A stretch of DNA of 64,000 nt from Arthrobacter alpinus (GTDB lineage: Bacteria; Actinomycetota; Actinomycetes; Actinomycetales; Micrococcaceae), in NCBI RefSeq assembly GCF_001294625.1, contig NZ_CP012677.1, positions 2,046,001 to 2,110,000 on the forward strand, read 5' to 3'. Of this stretch, positions 43,101-51,730 are shown piece after piece. The notes beneath the pieces are model-generated. The model did not search any database, was not told where the DNA came from, and saw only the letters and a list, made by a program, of their open reading frames with translations. The stretch's first letter is position 1; each line of letters starts with the position of its first letter. The position numbers and the translations under genes were made by a program.

Positions 43101-43811
43101 CAAGGTCACGATGTCGTCGGCTAGCAGGCGCGCCTTGGCGTCGCGAACGTCGAATTGGACTGCCTGGGCCCGCCTGGCCACGGCTGCCTGTTTGCCCAGC
43201 GGGGTGAGTTGGCGACGGATTTCACCGGTCAGATCGTTCAGGCGGGCCAGGTTGGCGGACATGGCCTCGAGCTTGCGCAACGTTTTTTCCTTGCGGCGGC
43301 GGTGCTTGAGTATGCCGGCGGCTTCCTCGATGAAGCCCCGGCGGTCCTCCGCGCTGGCGTGCAGCACCTTGTCCAGCTGGCCCTGGCCCACAATGACGTG
43401 CATCTCTTTGCCCAAGCCCGAATCCGAGAGTAGCTCCTGAATGTCCAGGAGCCGGCAGGCGGTGCCGTTGATGGCGTACTCGGAGCCGCCGGTCCTGAAC
43501 AAGGTTCGGGAGATGGTGACCTCGGAGTATTCGATCGGCAGGGCGCCGTCGGCGTTGTCGATGGTCAAGGCAACATGGGCACGGCCCAGGGGCGGCCGCC
43601 CGGAGGTGCCGGCAAAAATGACGTCCTCCATTTTGCCGCCACGCAGAGTTTTTGCCCCTTGTTCGCCCATGACCCAGGCCAGGGCGTCAACCACATTGGA
43701 TTTACCCGAGCCGTTGGGGCCAACGACGGCCGTCACCCCGGGTTCAAAGTCGAAGGTGGTGGCCGAGGCGAATGACTTGAATCCACGCACGGTCAGACTT
43801 TTTAGATACAA
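40194..43811 (-). CDS. smc: Chromosome segregation protein SMC
   Basis: A protein of 1205 residues. It has Walker A VVGPNGSGKSNVVDALAWVM near residue 32, two long coiled coils, a hinge near residues 500-660 (QPGVLSAMAELLTVEAGHES), the signature LLSGGERSLTAVALLVAIFK and Walker B SPFYVMDEVEAALDDTN. SMC with ScpA and ScpB compacts and aligns chromosome arms. The coiled coils are unusually alanine-rich, as in other high-GC actinobacteria. The start is TTG with AGGAG 11 bases upstream. Confidence 0.97.
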   Translation of the reverse strand: MYLKSLTVRGFKSFASATTFDFEPGVTAVVGPNGSGKSNVVDALAWVMGEQGAKTLRGGKMEDVIFAGTSGRPPLGRAHVALTIDNADGALPIEYSEVTISRTLFRTGGSEYAINGTACRLLDIQELLSDSGLGKEMHVIVGQGQLDKVLHASAEDRRGFIEEAAGILKHRRRKEKTLRKLEAMSANLARLNDLTGEIRRQLTPLGKQAAVARRAQAVQFDVRDAKARLLADDIVTLTNAVVQDEADELALKARRGQVEADLLTARTHQAGLEQDAASAAPLLAAARDTWYQLSATREKFRSLGVLAAERHRHLGTTDVAADPSRDPDKLAEQALRLRTEEADLDLALEERRYGLETALEIKDDVEAAVRAEEQRVRELLRATADRREGLAKLAGAVASARSKVESSEAEIGRLHQGRAAGSQRHSAAAAEFAALEAQVAGVEQGEERLDADYEQAAAALAEIDSVIDELTAAQLAAERERDSLAARKDALAVGLLRKDGSAELIASGQPGVLSAMAELLTVEAGHESAIAAALGAAAEGVAVADSAAAVAALERIKADDGGRVTLVVAGGSVPEPARPELSQEVRAAVAAVPGAAVARAQIGGPVEFSPALDALLNGVVLVPGLAAASEVLKRFPALTAVTAEGDVLSVFSVRGGSASAPSLLELQAAVDETWAKLQAVTAEGERARFALAAATAQRVGAAAAESAALAALHDSDARLAAVSERLGSLGATLRSAAGESERHELALAVATANLERESQALAEIAQRLALAQQAPAESDPSMDERDALAAQATAARAVEMESRLSLRSTEEQLNAVRNRAAALERAAASERAAREQAAVRAKRRRAQGRKAAAVAAAVTTILDFIEASIGLAERERDTAEELRAQREVELMAVRSATVELEKELATLVDSVHKDELVRAAQRLRIETLENKAIEELGLTVDHLINEYGPATLVPPGPGEAADKWASLRVSVDDSGAEIPEGIPYVREEQEKRLKRAERDLAALGKVNPLALEEFAALEERHQFLSTQLEDLKSSRRDLMDIIKEVDARVEEVFTSAYADTAAQFEGVFGRLFPGGEGRLVLTDPSDMLTTGIEVEARPAGKRIKRLSLLSGGERSLTAVALLVAIFKARPSPFYVMDEVEAALDDTNLGRLITLFEELRESSQLIIITHQKRTMEVADALYGVSMRGDGVSQVISQRMDRADAQA

Positions 43812-44064
43812 ACTGTTTTATACTCCTGCGAGCGAAAAGGTTTTCACTGCTTAATCTACCGTGGAATCATTCCCTGACGGGGTCTCACCGTACATGTATG
43901 CGCGATGGGGTATGTGCATGAACCCCCGTTGAAGGTGCATAGTTAAGGCTGAGACTAGATATCGGGCCGGGGACGCCGCCGCTGTGCGTCCACGGGTGGC
44001 TGGTTGGGCAGGCTAGCAATCCGCTCTTGGGCGCCCCCGGAACACAGAAGAAAAAGGCTGGAAT

Positions 44065-45090
44065 TTGATCGGCAACGCAACGTTTCGTCACCACAACACC
44101 TCCTTACTCGCCGTCACCAGTGTGGAAGCCCCGGTCGTTGTCACCTCCGCCGATTTTGACGAGCGTTTGGCCCCTAGCCTGAAGCGTTTGCGGCTTTCAA
44201 AGCGCATGCTTGAGCGGGTTGCCGGGGTGCAGGAGCGCCGCTGGTGGGCGCCGGGAACAGACTTTGACGACGCCGCCATCGAGGCAGGCGCCAAGGCCTT
44301 GGCAGAGTCCGGAATTGAGGCCGACCAAATTGGCCTTCTCATCAATACCTCCGTCACCCGGCGCAACCTGGAACCGTCCGTTGCCGTGAAGATCCACAAC
44401 GGGCTGGGCCTGCCATCATCCGCCCTGAACTTTGATCTGGCCAACGCCTGCCTGGGATTCGTCAACGGAATCACGCTTGCCGCGAACATGATCGACTCCG
44501 GCCAAATCAAATATGCCCTCATTGTGGCCGGCGAGGACGCCCAGGCCACCCAGGAAACCACGTTCCGGCGCCTGAACCAGGAATCCTCCACGCGTGCCGA
44601 TTATCTGCGCGAGTTTGCCACCTTGACGCTGGGCTCCGGTGCCGCTGCCGCTGTCATTGGACCGGCGGACCTGCACCCCGGCGGCCACCGCATCCTAGGC
44701 GGGGTGTCCCGGGCCGGGACCTCGCATCATGAACTGTGTGTGGGCGGCCCTGACGGCATGTTCACCGACACCAAGGGCCTGTTGGACAACGGTTTGGAAT
44801 TGGTCACCGACGCTTGGCACGAGGCCCACAGCAACGGCTGGGACTGGCGCAAAATGGACCGGTACGTCACCCACCAGGTGTCCAACTCGTACACGAACGC
44901 CATCATCAAGGCCGTTGACCTGGTGCGCAGCAAGGTGCCCATCACGTTCCCCAAGTGGGGCAATGTGGGTCCTGCCTCGTTGCCCATGACACTGGCCCAG
45001 GAAGCACAGACGCTCACCCCCGGGGACCGGGTACTCTGCATGGGTGTGGGCTCGGGATTGAACACCGCGATGATGGAAATTGCGTGGTAG
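44065..45090 (+). CDS. oleA: OleA, acyl-CoA head-to-head condensing enzyme
   Basis: A thiolase-fold protein of 341 residues, related to FabH but with the OleA pattern. The active cysteine is in LANACLGFVNGI near residue 133, histidine in YVTHQVSNSYTN near residue 271 and asparagine in WGNVGPASLP. OleA joins two fatty acyl-CoAs by non-decarboxylative Claisen condensation to a beta-keto acid, the first step of long-chain olefin synthesis. TTG start with GGCTGGAA upstream. The next gene begins inside its last codons, and oleBC and oleD complete the pathway. Confidence 0.93.
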   Translation: MIGNATFRHHNTSLLAVTSVEAPVVVTSADFDERLAPSLKRLRLSKRMLERVAGVQERRWWAPGTDFDDAAIEAGAKALAESGIEADQIGLLINTSVTRRNLEPSVAVKIHNGLGLPSSALNFDLANACLGFVNGITLAANMIDSGQIKYALIVAGEDAQATQETTFRRLNQESSTRADYLREFATLTLGSGAAAAVIGPADLHPGGHRILGGVSRAGTSHHELCVGGPDGMFTDTKGLLDNGLELVTDAWHEAHSNGWDWRKMDRYVTHQVSNSYTNAIIKAVDLVRSKVPITFPKWGNVGPASLPMTLAQEAQTLTPGDRVLCMGVGSGLNTAMMEIAW

Positions 45091-47762
45091 CTGCCACCGC
45101 CCCTGGCCCGCTTTTTCCGGACCCCTGGCCGGGTGTGCGGGCCAGCTGGCGCCGCACCCTTTCGGTGCCCTCTACCGCAGCGGTTGACTCCCCCGGGACC
45201 CGCCACCAATGGCACTTTCTTGACAACGACGCCGACGTTGCCGCCACCGGTCTGGAACCGGTGGGAACCCTGCTGTGCGTGCACGGCAACCCCACCTGGT
45301 CCTACCTGTGGCGTTGCCTGCTTGCCGGGGCGACGTCCCCGCAGACGCTTGCCGCGGCCGGCCCGTGGCGGGTTATCGCCGTCGACCAGCTGGATATGGG
45401 CTTCTCCGAACGCACCGGCACGTTCCGGCGTCTGGAGGACCGGATCACCGATCTGGGGGACCTAACCTCTGCCCTGGCACTGTCAGGGCCGGTGGTGACC
45501 GTGGGCCATGACTGGGGCGGGCTCATCTCCCTGGGCTGGGCCACCCGCCACCGCGATCAGCTGGCCGCTGTGGTGTTGACCAACACGGCCGTCCACCCGG
45601 CAGGCTATTCGCTGCCCCGTGCCCTGAAACTCGCTCTGCACCCGGCCGTCCACAAGTGGGGCACGACGACGTCCTCCGCCTTCTTGCGTGTGACTCACAG
45701 ACTCGCGCAGCCCGCCCTGGCCCCGGAGGTGCGTGACGCCTTCATGGCACCCTACACAACAACACTGCGCCGCGCCGGCGTGGGCAATTTTGTGGCAGAC
45801 ATCCCCGCCACCCCGGCCCACCCGTCGTGGGCGGCGCTGGATGCCGTCTCCTCCGGCATCCGTACCCTGGGCGTGCCGGCCTTCATGATGTGGGGCCCCC
45901 GGGACCCCGTGTTCTCCGACCGCTACCTGCAGGATCTACTCACCCGGCTTCCCCAGGCCAACGTCCACCGCTTCGAGGGCGCCAGCCACCTGGTCCAGGA
46001 AGATCAGGACATCGCCACCCCCACTTTTGCCTGGCTCGCCAAGAACGTCCCGGGCGCTGCCGTTGGTCAAGCCGTCCCCGTTGGTCAAGCTCCGTCGAGA
46101 CCCGGGTACCGCCCCATGCTGGCCGAGCTGGATGCCCGTCGCGATGACGGCTCCACCGCCATCGTGGACATGCTCGGCTCCGGGAGCACAAGGGCCCTGA
46201 GTTGGGCCGAACTGGCCCGTGATGTCGACGATCTGGCCGTGGGTCTTGCCGATCTGGGCGTCAAAGCCGGTGACCGCGTCAGCTTGCTGGTCCCACCAGG
46301 AATTAACCTAACAACGCTAATTTATGCCTGCCTGCGACTTGGTGCGGTCATAGTTGTGGCCGATGCAGGCCTGGGCACGAAGGGCATGAGCCGTGCCATC
46401 AAGGGAGCCGGACCGGCATACTTGATTGGTATTGAGCGGGCCTTGGCTGGTGCCAGGCTCTACAACTGGCCGGGTGTGAAGATCGCCGCCGACGACTTCT
46501 CCGGTACCGGGGCGGCCCTGAAGGCGAACCTGCTTTCCGTGGCGGCAACAGTGCCCCAGCTGTTGGCCGACGGCCGGGCATTGCGTCTGGCCGGCATGGC
46601 ACCGGCCCTTGGCACAGCCAATCCGGACGATGATGCCGCCGTGCTGTTCACCTCCGGCTCCACCGGTCCGGCCAAGGGCGTTGTGTACACGCACCGCCGT
46701 TTGGCGGCCATGCGCGACGCCCTCAAGGACACGTACAAGCTGGCGGCCGGCACCGCCCTGGTGGCGGGTTTTGCCCCGTTCGCCCTTTTGGGGCCGGCCC
46801 TGGGTGCTACCACCGTCACCCCCGACATGGACGTGACGGCGCCTCGCACCCTGACGGCGCTGGCCCTCGGGGAGGCCGCAGCGGCCATCCACGCAACAGT
46901 GGTTTTTGCCTCCCCTGCGGCACTTGTCAACGTGGTGGCCACCCAGGATGCACTGACGGCCAACGCGCATGCCGCACTGTCCGGCGTCGAACTGGTCCTT
47001 TCAGCAGGAGCCCCCTTAGCCGAGCCGTTGCTGGCCCAGGTGCAGCTGCTCGCCCCCAACGCCGTGCTGCATACCCCGTACGGCATGACCGAGGCCCTGC
47101 CTGTGACGGACATTGACCTGGCCGGTATTCGCGGCGCCGGGGCAGGGAACGGAGTGTGCGTGGGGCGTGCCGTCAGCGGTGCCACCGTGGCAATTGCCCC
47201 GCTGAATCCCGACGGAACAGTGGTCTGTGAACCGACCACTGACGCCAACGTCACGGGCGAGATCCTGGTCTGTGCCCCGCACGTCAAGGCACGCTACGAC
47301 AGGCTGTGGATCACGCAGGAACTCAGCACATCCATTCCAGGCTGGCACCGCACAGGCGATGTGGGCCATCTGGACACCGAGGGCCGGCTCTGGGTGGAAG
47401 GCCGGCTGGCCCACGTGCTGACCACCGCCGGCGGGGCGTTGACCCCCGTGGCCGGCGAACAGGCCCTGGAATTGCTGCCCGTAGTGACGCGCGCCGCGGT
47501 GGTGGGGGTGGGGCCAGCAGGCACCCAGGTGACTGTCGCCATCATTGAAACCCAGCCTCCTGCAAAGCAGTCTGGTCTGGCGGATGCCGCAGTGGCCGCT
47601 GCCGTCCGTGCCGCTGCGCTGGGAGCGGGCATGGAGCTGGCGGCGGTGCTTGTCATCGACGCCATGCCCACCGACATCCGGCACAATTCAAAGATTGACC
47701 GCACGGCACTTTCCGCGTGGGCCTCGCGCATGCTGACGGGGCAGAAAGCGGGCCGGCCGTGA
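45084..47762 (+). CDS. oleBC: OleBC fusion: beta-lactone decarboxylase / synthetase
   Basis: A fused protein of about 892 residues. The N-terminal 310 residues are an alpha/beta hydrolase of the haloalkane-dehalogenase type with nucleophile Asp in VTVGHDWGGLISLGWA: OleB, which removes CO2 from the beta-lactone to give the cis-olefin. The C-terminal part is an AMP-forming enzyme with VLFTSGSTGPAKGVVYTHRR: OleC, which closes the beta-hydroxy acid to the beta-lactone. The linker near residues 325-341 (AAVGQAVPVGQAPSRPG) is encoded by a repeat-like sequence. GTG 45084 overlaps the oleA stop by 7 bp and has ATGGA upstream. The fusion is known from Micrococcus luteus and relatives. Confidence 0.93.
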   Translation: MVAATAPGPLFPDPWPGVRASWRRTLSVPSTAAVDSPGTRHQWHFLDNDADVAATGLEPVGTLLCVHGNPTWSYLWRCLLAGATSPQTLAAAGPWRVIAVDQLDMGFSERTGTFRRLEDRITDLGDLTSALALSGPVVTVGHDWGGLISLGWATRHRDQLAAVVLTNTAVHPAGYSLPRALKLALHPAVHKWGTTTSSAFLRVTHRLAQPALAPEVRDAFMAPYTTTLRRAGVGNFVADIPATPAHPSWAALDAVSSGIRTLGVPAFMMWGPRDPVFSDRYLQDLLTRLPQANVHRFEGASHLVQEDQDIATPTFAWLAKNVPGAAVGQAVPVGQAPSRPGYRPMLAELDARRDDGSTAIVDMLGSGSTRALSWAELARDVDDLAVGLADLGVKAGDRVSLLVPPGINLTTLIYACLRLGAVIVVADAGLGTKGMSRAIKGAGPAYLIGIERALAGARLYNWPGVKIAADDFSGTGAALKANLLSVAATVPQLLADGRALRLAGMAPALGTANPDDDAAVLFTSGSTGPAKGVVYTHRRLAAMRDALKDTYKLAAGTALVAGFAPFALLGPALGATTVTPDMDVTAPRTLTALALGEAAAAIHATVVFASPAALVNVVATQDALTANAHAALSGVELVLSAGAPLAEPLLAQVQLLAPNAVLHTPYGMTEALPVTDIDLAGIRGAGAGNGVCVGRAVSGATVAIAPLNPDGTVVCEPTTDANVTGEILVCAPHVKARYDRLWITQELSTSIPGWHRTGDVGHLDTEGRLWVEGRLAHVLTTAGGALTPVAGEQALELLPVVTRAAVVGVGPAGTQVTVAIIETQPPAKQSGLADAAVAAAVRAAALGAGMELAAVLVIDAMPTDIRHNSKIDRTALSAWASRMLTGQKAGRP
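46056..46106. repeat. Repeat-like sequence in the oleBC linker
   Basis: The minus strand reads GGGTCTCGACGGAGCTTGAC and continues with two copies of CTTGACCAACGG separated by GGGACGG-type spacers. Element 15541-15609 has AGGTCTCGACGCGCTCGACC with two copies of CTCGACCACCGG in the same spacing. The match holds over about 45 bp with a few substitutions and single-base gaps. Here it is translated as the interdomain linker. Confidence 0.55.
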
Positions 47763-48832
47763 GCAGGCGTGCGACGGCGGCCGCCGGCCCCCCGGATTCC
47801 TCACCGCAGGGGCGGGGCAAGGCTCAAGGCGGCGGTGCCGGCGGGGCATCCCGGCAGGTCTTGGTGACAGGTTCCAGCGGCATGTTGGGGCGGGCCGTTG
47901 CACAGCTCCTGCACAACCGGGGCTACACGGTGCGGACACTGCAGCGCAGCGCCGTAACGGATCCTTGGGAGTCTATCCAGGGTTCCGTGGCGGATCCCGA
48001 CGTGGCTGCCCGCGCCGTGGCAGGCGTTGACGCCGTCATCCACTTGGCTGCGAAGGTCTCCTTCACCGGCGAGTGGAACGACTTTGTTGTCACGAACGTC
48101 GTTGGCACCCGTCAACTGATCACCGCGGCGCAGCGTGCCGGGGTGCGGGATTTCGTGTTTGTTTCCTCCCCGTCGGTGGCCCACTTCGGCTCCTCGATTG
48201 TGGGGGCCGGGGCCGGCACTGCCGATCAGTCGCGGGCCCACGGACACTATGCCCGGTCCAAGGCCGCTGCAGAAGAACTGGCCCTGGCACAGGACTGCCC
48301 CGAATTCCAGGTCACAGCCATCCGGCCGCATATCGTCTGGGGCCCCGGTGACACCCAATTGGTGGAACGCGTTATTGAACGGGCAAGGACCGGACGGCTT
48401 CCCCTGCTCGATGGCGGCCGCGCCCTGATTGACACCACCTACGTGGACAATGCCGCCGACGCCATTGTGCGCGGCCTCGAACGCATGAACTACGCCCACG
48501 GTCAGGCCCTGGTGGTCACCAACGGCGAGCCTCGTCCGGTCGGTGAACTCATCGCCGGGATCTGTGCGGCGGCGGGCGTCCCGGCACCCGGATATTCGGT
48601 GCCGGGCTGGCTGGCCAGGGGTGCCGGATCGGTCATTGAAAAGGCCTGGACGGCTGCCGGAACCCGCGGCTGGGTTCACGATGAGCCTCCCATGACCCGG
48701 TTCTTGGCCGAACAGCTCTCCACCGCCCATTGGTTTGACCAGCGGCACACCCAGGCAGTCCTGGACTGGGCCCCTTCGGTCTCCATTGACGAGGGTCTGG
48801 CGCGGCTCGCCGCACATTACCACACGAGCTAA
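47759..48832 (+). CDS. oleD: OleD, 2-alkyl-3-ketoalkanoic acid reductase
   Basis: An extended short-chain dehydrogenase of about 357 residues. It has the NADP-binding VLVTGSSGMLGRAVAQLL, the catalytic HYARSKAAAEELAL (Tyr-x-x-x-Lys) and RPHIVWGPGDTQLVERV. OleD reduces the keto acid made by OleA before OleC closes the lactone. GTG 47759 overlaps the oleBC stop (GTGA). The first 30 residues are Gly/Ala/Arg-rich and not part of the fold. It completes the oleA-oleBC-oleD operon. Confidence 0.92.
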   Translation: MSRRATAAAGPPDSSPQGRGKAQGGGAGGASRQVLVTGSSGMLGRAVAQLLHNRGYTVRTLQRSAVTDPWESIQGSVADPDVAARAVAGVDAVIHLAAKVSFTGEWNDFVVTNVVGTRQLITAAQRAGVRDFVFVSSPSVAHFGSSIVGAGAGTADQSRAHGHYARSKAAAEELALAQDCPEFQVTAIRPHIVWGPGDTQLVERVIERARTGRLPLLDGGRALIDTTYVDNAADAIVRGLERMNYAHGQALVVTNGEPRPVGELIAGICAAAGVPAPGYSVPGWLARGAGSVIEKAWTAAGTRGWVHDEPPMTRFLAEQLSTAHWFDQRHTQAVLDWAPSVSIDEGLARLAAHYHTS

Positions 48833-48924
48833 TTTTCTAGGCGCCTGTGCCCCGTCTGTCAACTACTTGATACTGCGGCTAGGGATACCTCATTGCGCAA
48901 ACAGTGGGCACTACAATAAGGTTC

Positions 48925-51543
48925 ATGAGTCCACCAGTGCCTTCCATTCCCGTGATGCTGCCCTCGCGAAAGCATCTCGAGCATGAAGCGCTTCGTGCCG
49001 CTGAATCCGGTTCCCCGCTCATCGTTCTTGGAAGGAGCGGCAGCGGGCGTACCGCGTTTGCGGGCCGGATTCTCCTAGCACGGGCGCAGCGCGGCAACCC
49101 GGTGTACCGGCTCACTGGCGCCCACGCCCTTCGGTGCGTTCCCTTTGCCGCCCTCGCCGCCGTCGTTGCTCAATTGCCAGGGGTCACGCTGCGTGCCGGC
49201 ACGCCCGCCCATCTCCTTGCAACGTTGGCCCATATCGCCGCCACGCAACGGCCCACCATTCTCCTTGACAACGCCGAAGAGATCGATGTTCAAAGTGCGG
49301 CGGTGTTTGCCCAACTGGCTGACAGCGGGGTCCTGTCACTGGTCTGCATTGCCCGTTCCGTGGCCGCCCTCCCCGCGCCGGTTCGCCAGCTCGCCGTGTC
49401 GTCCGGGGCCCACCGGGTGGGGCTGGAGGAAATTGGCTTTGACGACGCCGTCGTGCTGCTTGAGGGATTCCTTGGTGGGCGTGTGAACGTCAGCGCGGTC
49501 AGCTTCCTGCTTGGCTACTCAGGCGGGAACCCGCTGCACCTGCGTGAGCTTGCCTTCGATGCGCAGGCCCATGAATCCCTCGCAGTGCGCAGGGGCTATT
49601 GGACGCTGAACCCTGGCTGGCGGCCCCGCGGGGAGCGCATAGCAGAGCTTGTCGCGACCCGCTTGTCGGAGCAGCCCGCCGAGGTTCGTGAGGCGGTGGA
49701 GATTCTGGCCCTGACAGGTGAGTTGTCCCTTGACTTTGCCTCGATGCTTCTTGCTCCTGAGGTTTTGGACCGAGCTCACGATGCCGGGCTCGTTGACATT
49801 GAGGGTACCTTGGGCCCCGTGCCACGGGTGTCTCTGGGCTCTGCGCTGACACCCCACACAGTGTTGGCGACCTTGGGGCGTCGCACCCTTCGGGCCCATT
49901 CCACCCTCATTCGCGCAACTCTGCCGCGTGCAGACATGCACCCGCACACCCGGCTTGCACTGGCCCTGCACAGCCAGGACCTGGATGTTGTTGCCAGCCC
50001 GGAGGAGCTCTTGCTGGATGCGGTAGTGGCGTGCCGTGCCCGCCAGTTTGAGTCGGTCATTGTCTTGACGCGCATGGTGGAGGACGCGAGCTTTGCCCAG
50101 TGGTCCGATGAGAGGGCACGGACCGAACTGGCCCTCCTCCGTACGCAGGCACTTCATGAGGCCGGTCGCGTCGATGATGCCATGAAGGTCCTTGCCGCGG
50201 TTCCAGCCCGGGGCGATGAGCGTGTCCGCATGAGTGCGGCTTGGGTTGAGTTCAGCGGCCGCGGCAACTTGCCCGGTGCGCTCACCCATCTGGCCGCCCA
50301 CGAGGATGACTCGGCGCAGGTACAGGTGTTTGCCCGTCTGCTGCTGCTGGTTGGAAACCAGCCCTGCGATATCCAGGCACTGGTCCTTGATGCAGCGAAT
50401 CCCGCCTTGCCCGCCGACCTGCGTCTACGCATCCACAGCCAGCTCCTGGCCGAGTCAATCTATCGTGGCGCCCCTTCCGATACCCTGGCGGGGATTGGGC
50501 AGGTGCTCGACGGTGAACTCTGGCAGGCTGCCTCGCCCAGCGCCCGCGGGGAACTACTTCATGCCCTGCATCTGGCCGGAATCCATGACAGCATCCATCA
50601 GCCGGCGCTCACCGCCATCAAGGCCAGGTTGGATTGGGACACCCTCGCCGTTGACCACGCTACGTTTGTCATCGCGCAAGCGTGTGCCGTCCTGGAACAA
50701 GGCGACGCCGCACTCGCGATGGATCTTACCGGGCAGGCCCAGGCCATGGTCGACGCAGCCGACCCGCACCGGCTCCGTGGCCTCATTGCCGCCTACCAAG
50801 CCGTCGCCGCAGTCATGCTCGGCGATCGGGACCAGGCGGTGGAGTCATACGCCCTGTTCCAGGCCTCCGCCGTGACCAGCGGCCATGCCCTCCGGGCAGA
50901 TGCCGAGCGTTCCCTGCTCAGCGTGGAGCTCTTCCTGCACGGCCGTGACGCCGCCACCATGTACTGCGACCGCCTGGTGGAAGACGCCCGGGCGCGGGGG
51001 CGGCAGCTGCTGGTGATGCGGCTTCTCCACGATGCGTGGCGCCTTGGCCTGCACGACTCCGCCTCCTCCATCACCGAGGCTGCCGTCGGCATGCAAGGCG
51101 CCTTGGCACGAAGCCTGCTGCGGTATGCACAGGTGCTGGAACCTGTGGAGGAGGGTGCAGAGGCTGCCTGCGTCGAGGAGGTGGTGGCCGAGCATGTTGG
51201 TACTGGCAGGGCTCTCTATGCCGCCGAATTGGCCAACCGGGCCGCGACCCTGGCCCGGGACGCCGGCAATCGTGCACGTGCCTCGGCCTTGCTTGGGCTG
51301 TCCGCTGAGCTGGCACGCCCCCTGGTGGGTGTCAACACCCCGTCGCTGGGGCGCATTCGCATCCAGCCCGCAGTGCTCACCGAGCGCGAGCGAGAGGTGT
51401 GCGCCCGCGCTGCCCGCGGTGACAGCAATGTCTCGATCGCCGAGGAACTGTACTTGTCGCCGCGTACGGTGGAGGGTCACCTTCAGCGGGCCTACGCAAA
51501 ACTAGGTGTAAGCGACCGCCGGCAGCTTCTTCCCGTCACATAG
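48925..51543 (+). CDS. Large LuxR-family ATPase regulator
   Basis: A protein of about 872 residues. The N-terminus has an AAA/NTPase module with Walker A VLGRSGSGRTAFAG near residue 33 and a Walker-B-like TILLDNAEEID. The long middle is helical and repeat-like, and the C-terminus is a LuxR helix-turn-helix (LTEREREVCARAARGDSNVS, LYLSPRTVEGHLQRAYAKLG). It resembles the LAL/MalT class, in which ATP and a ligand switch on DNA binding. It lies 92 bp after oleD on the same strand and before a surface protein, so it might control either. The start is ATG 48925; GTG 48904 is also in frame. Confidence 0.88.
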   Translation: MSPPVPSIPVMLPSRKHLEHEALRAAESGSPLIVLGRSGSGRTAFAGRILLARAQRGNPVYRLTGAHALRCVPFAALAAVVAQLPGVTLRAGTPAHLLATLAHIAATQRPTILLDNAEEIDVQSAAVFAQLADSGVLSLVCIARSVAALPAPVRQLAVSSGAHRVGLEEIGFDDAVVLLEGFLGGRVNVSAVSFLLGYSGGNPLHLRELAFDAQAHESLAVRRGYWTLNPGWRPRGERIAELVATRLSEQPAEVREAVEILALTGELSLDFASMLLAPEVLDRAHDAGLVDIEGTLGPVPRVSLGSALTPHTVLATLGRRTLRAHSTLIRATLPRADMHPHTRLALALHSQDLDVVASPEELLLDAVVACRARQFESVIVLTRMVEDASFAQWSDERARTELALLRTQALHEAGRVDDAMKVLAAVPARGDERVRMSAAWVEFSGRGNLPGALTHLAAHEDDSAQVQVFARLLLLVGNQPCDIQALVLDAANPALPADLRLRIHSQLLAESIYRGAPSDTLAGIGQVLDGELWQAASPSARGELLHALHLAGIHDSIHQPALTAIKARLDWDTLAVDHATFVIAQACAVLEQGDAALAMDLTGQAQAMVDAADPHRLRGLIAAYQAVAAVMLGDRDQAVESYALFQASAVTSGHALRADAERSLLSVELFLHGRDAATMYCDRLVEDARARGRQLLVMRLLHDAWRLGLHDSASSITEAAVGMQGALARSLLRYAQVLEPVEEGAEAACVEEVVAEHVGTGRALYAAELANRAATLARDAGNRARASALLGLSAELARPLVGVNTPSLGRIRIQPAVLTEREREVCARAARGDSNVSIAEELYLSPRTVEGHLQRAYAKLGVSDRRQLLPVT

Positions 51544-51730
51544 AGCAAAGGCAAATCAGTCTTCCCTTAATGGCGCTACCCGATGTTACGCGGAAGACTA
51601 CCCAGACCCGGATTTCTGCCTTTTTCTACTGACATGCTGGGTTGATACCGGCAATTTCCTGTGCACTTCCTGTGCGCTCCGGGGCATTTTCGCCCATTGC
51701 CGGCCCTTCTGCTCAGAGAAAGGATTGACC

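Noticed and set aside
41287..43124. Long plus-strand frames opposite smc
   Set aside because: They are antisense to the alanine-rich coiled coils of SMC, which produce long open complementary frames in GC-rich DNA.
44955..45083. Longer N-terminus of OleBC inside oleA
   Set aside because: The GTG at 45084 with a short overlap is the normal coupled start; the extension is a shadow of oleA.
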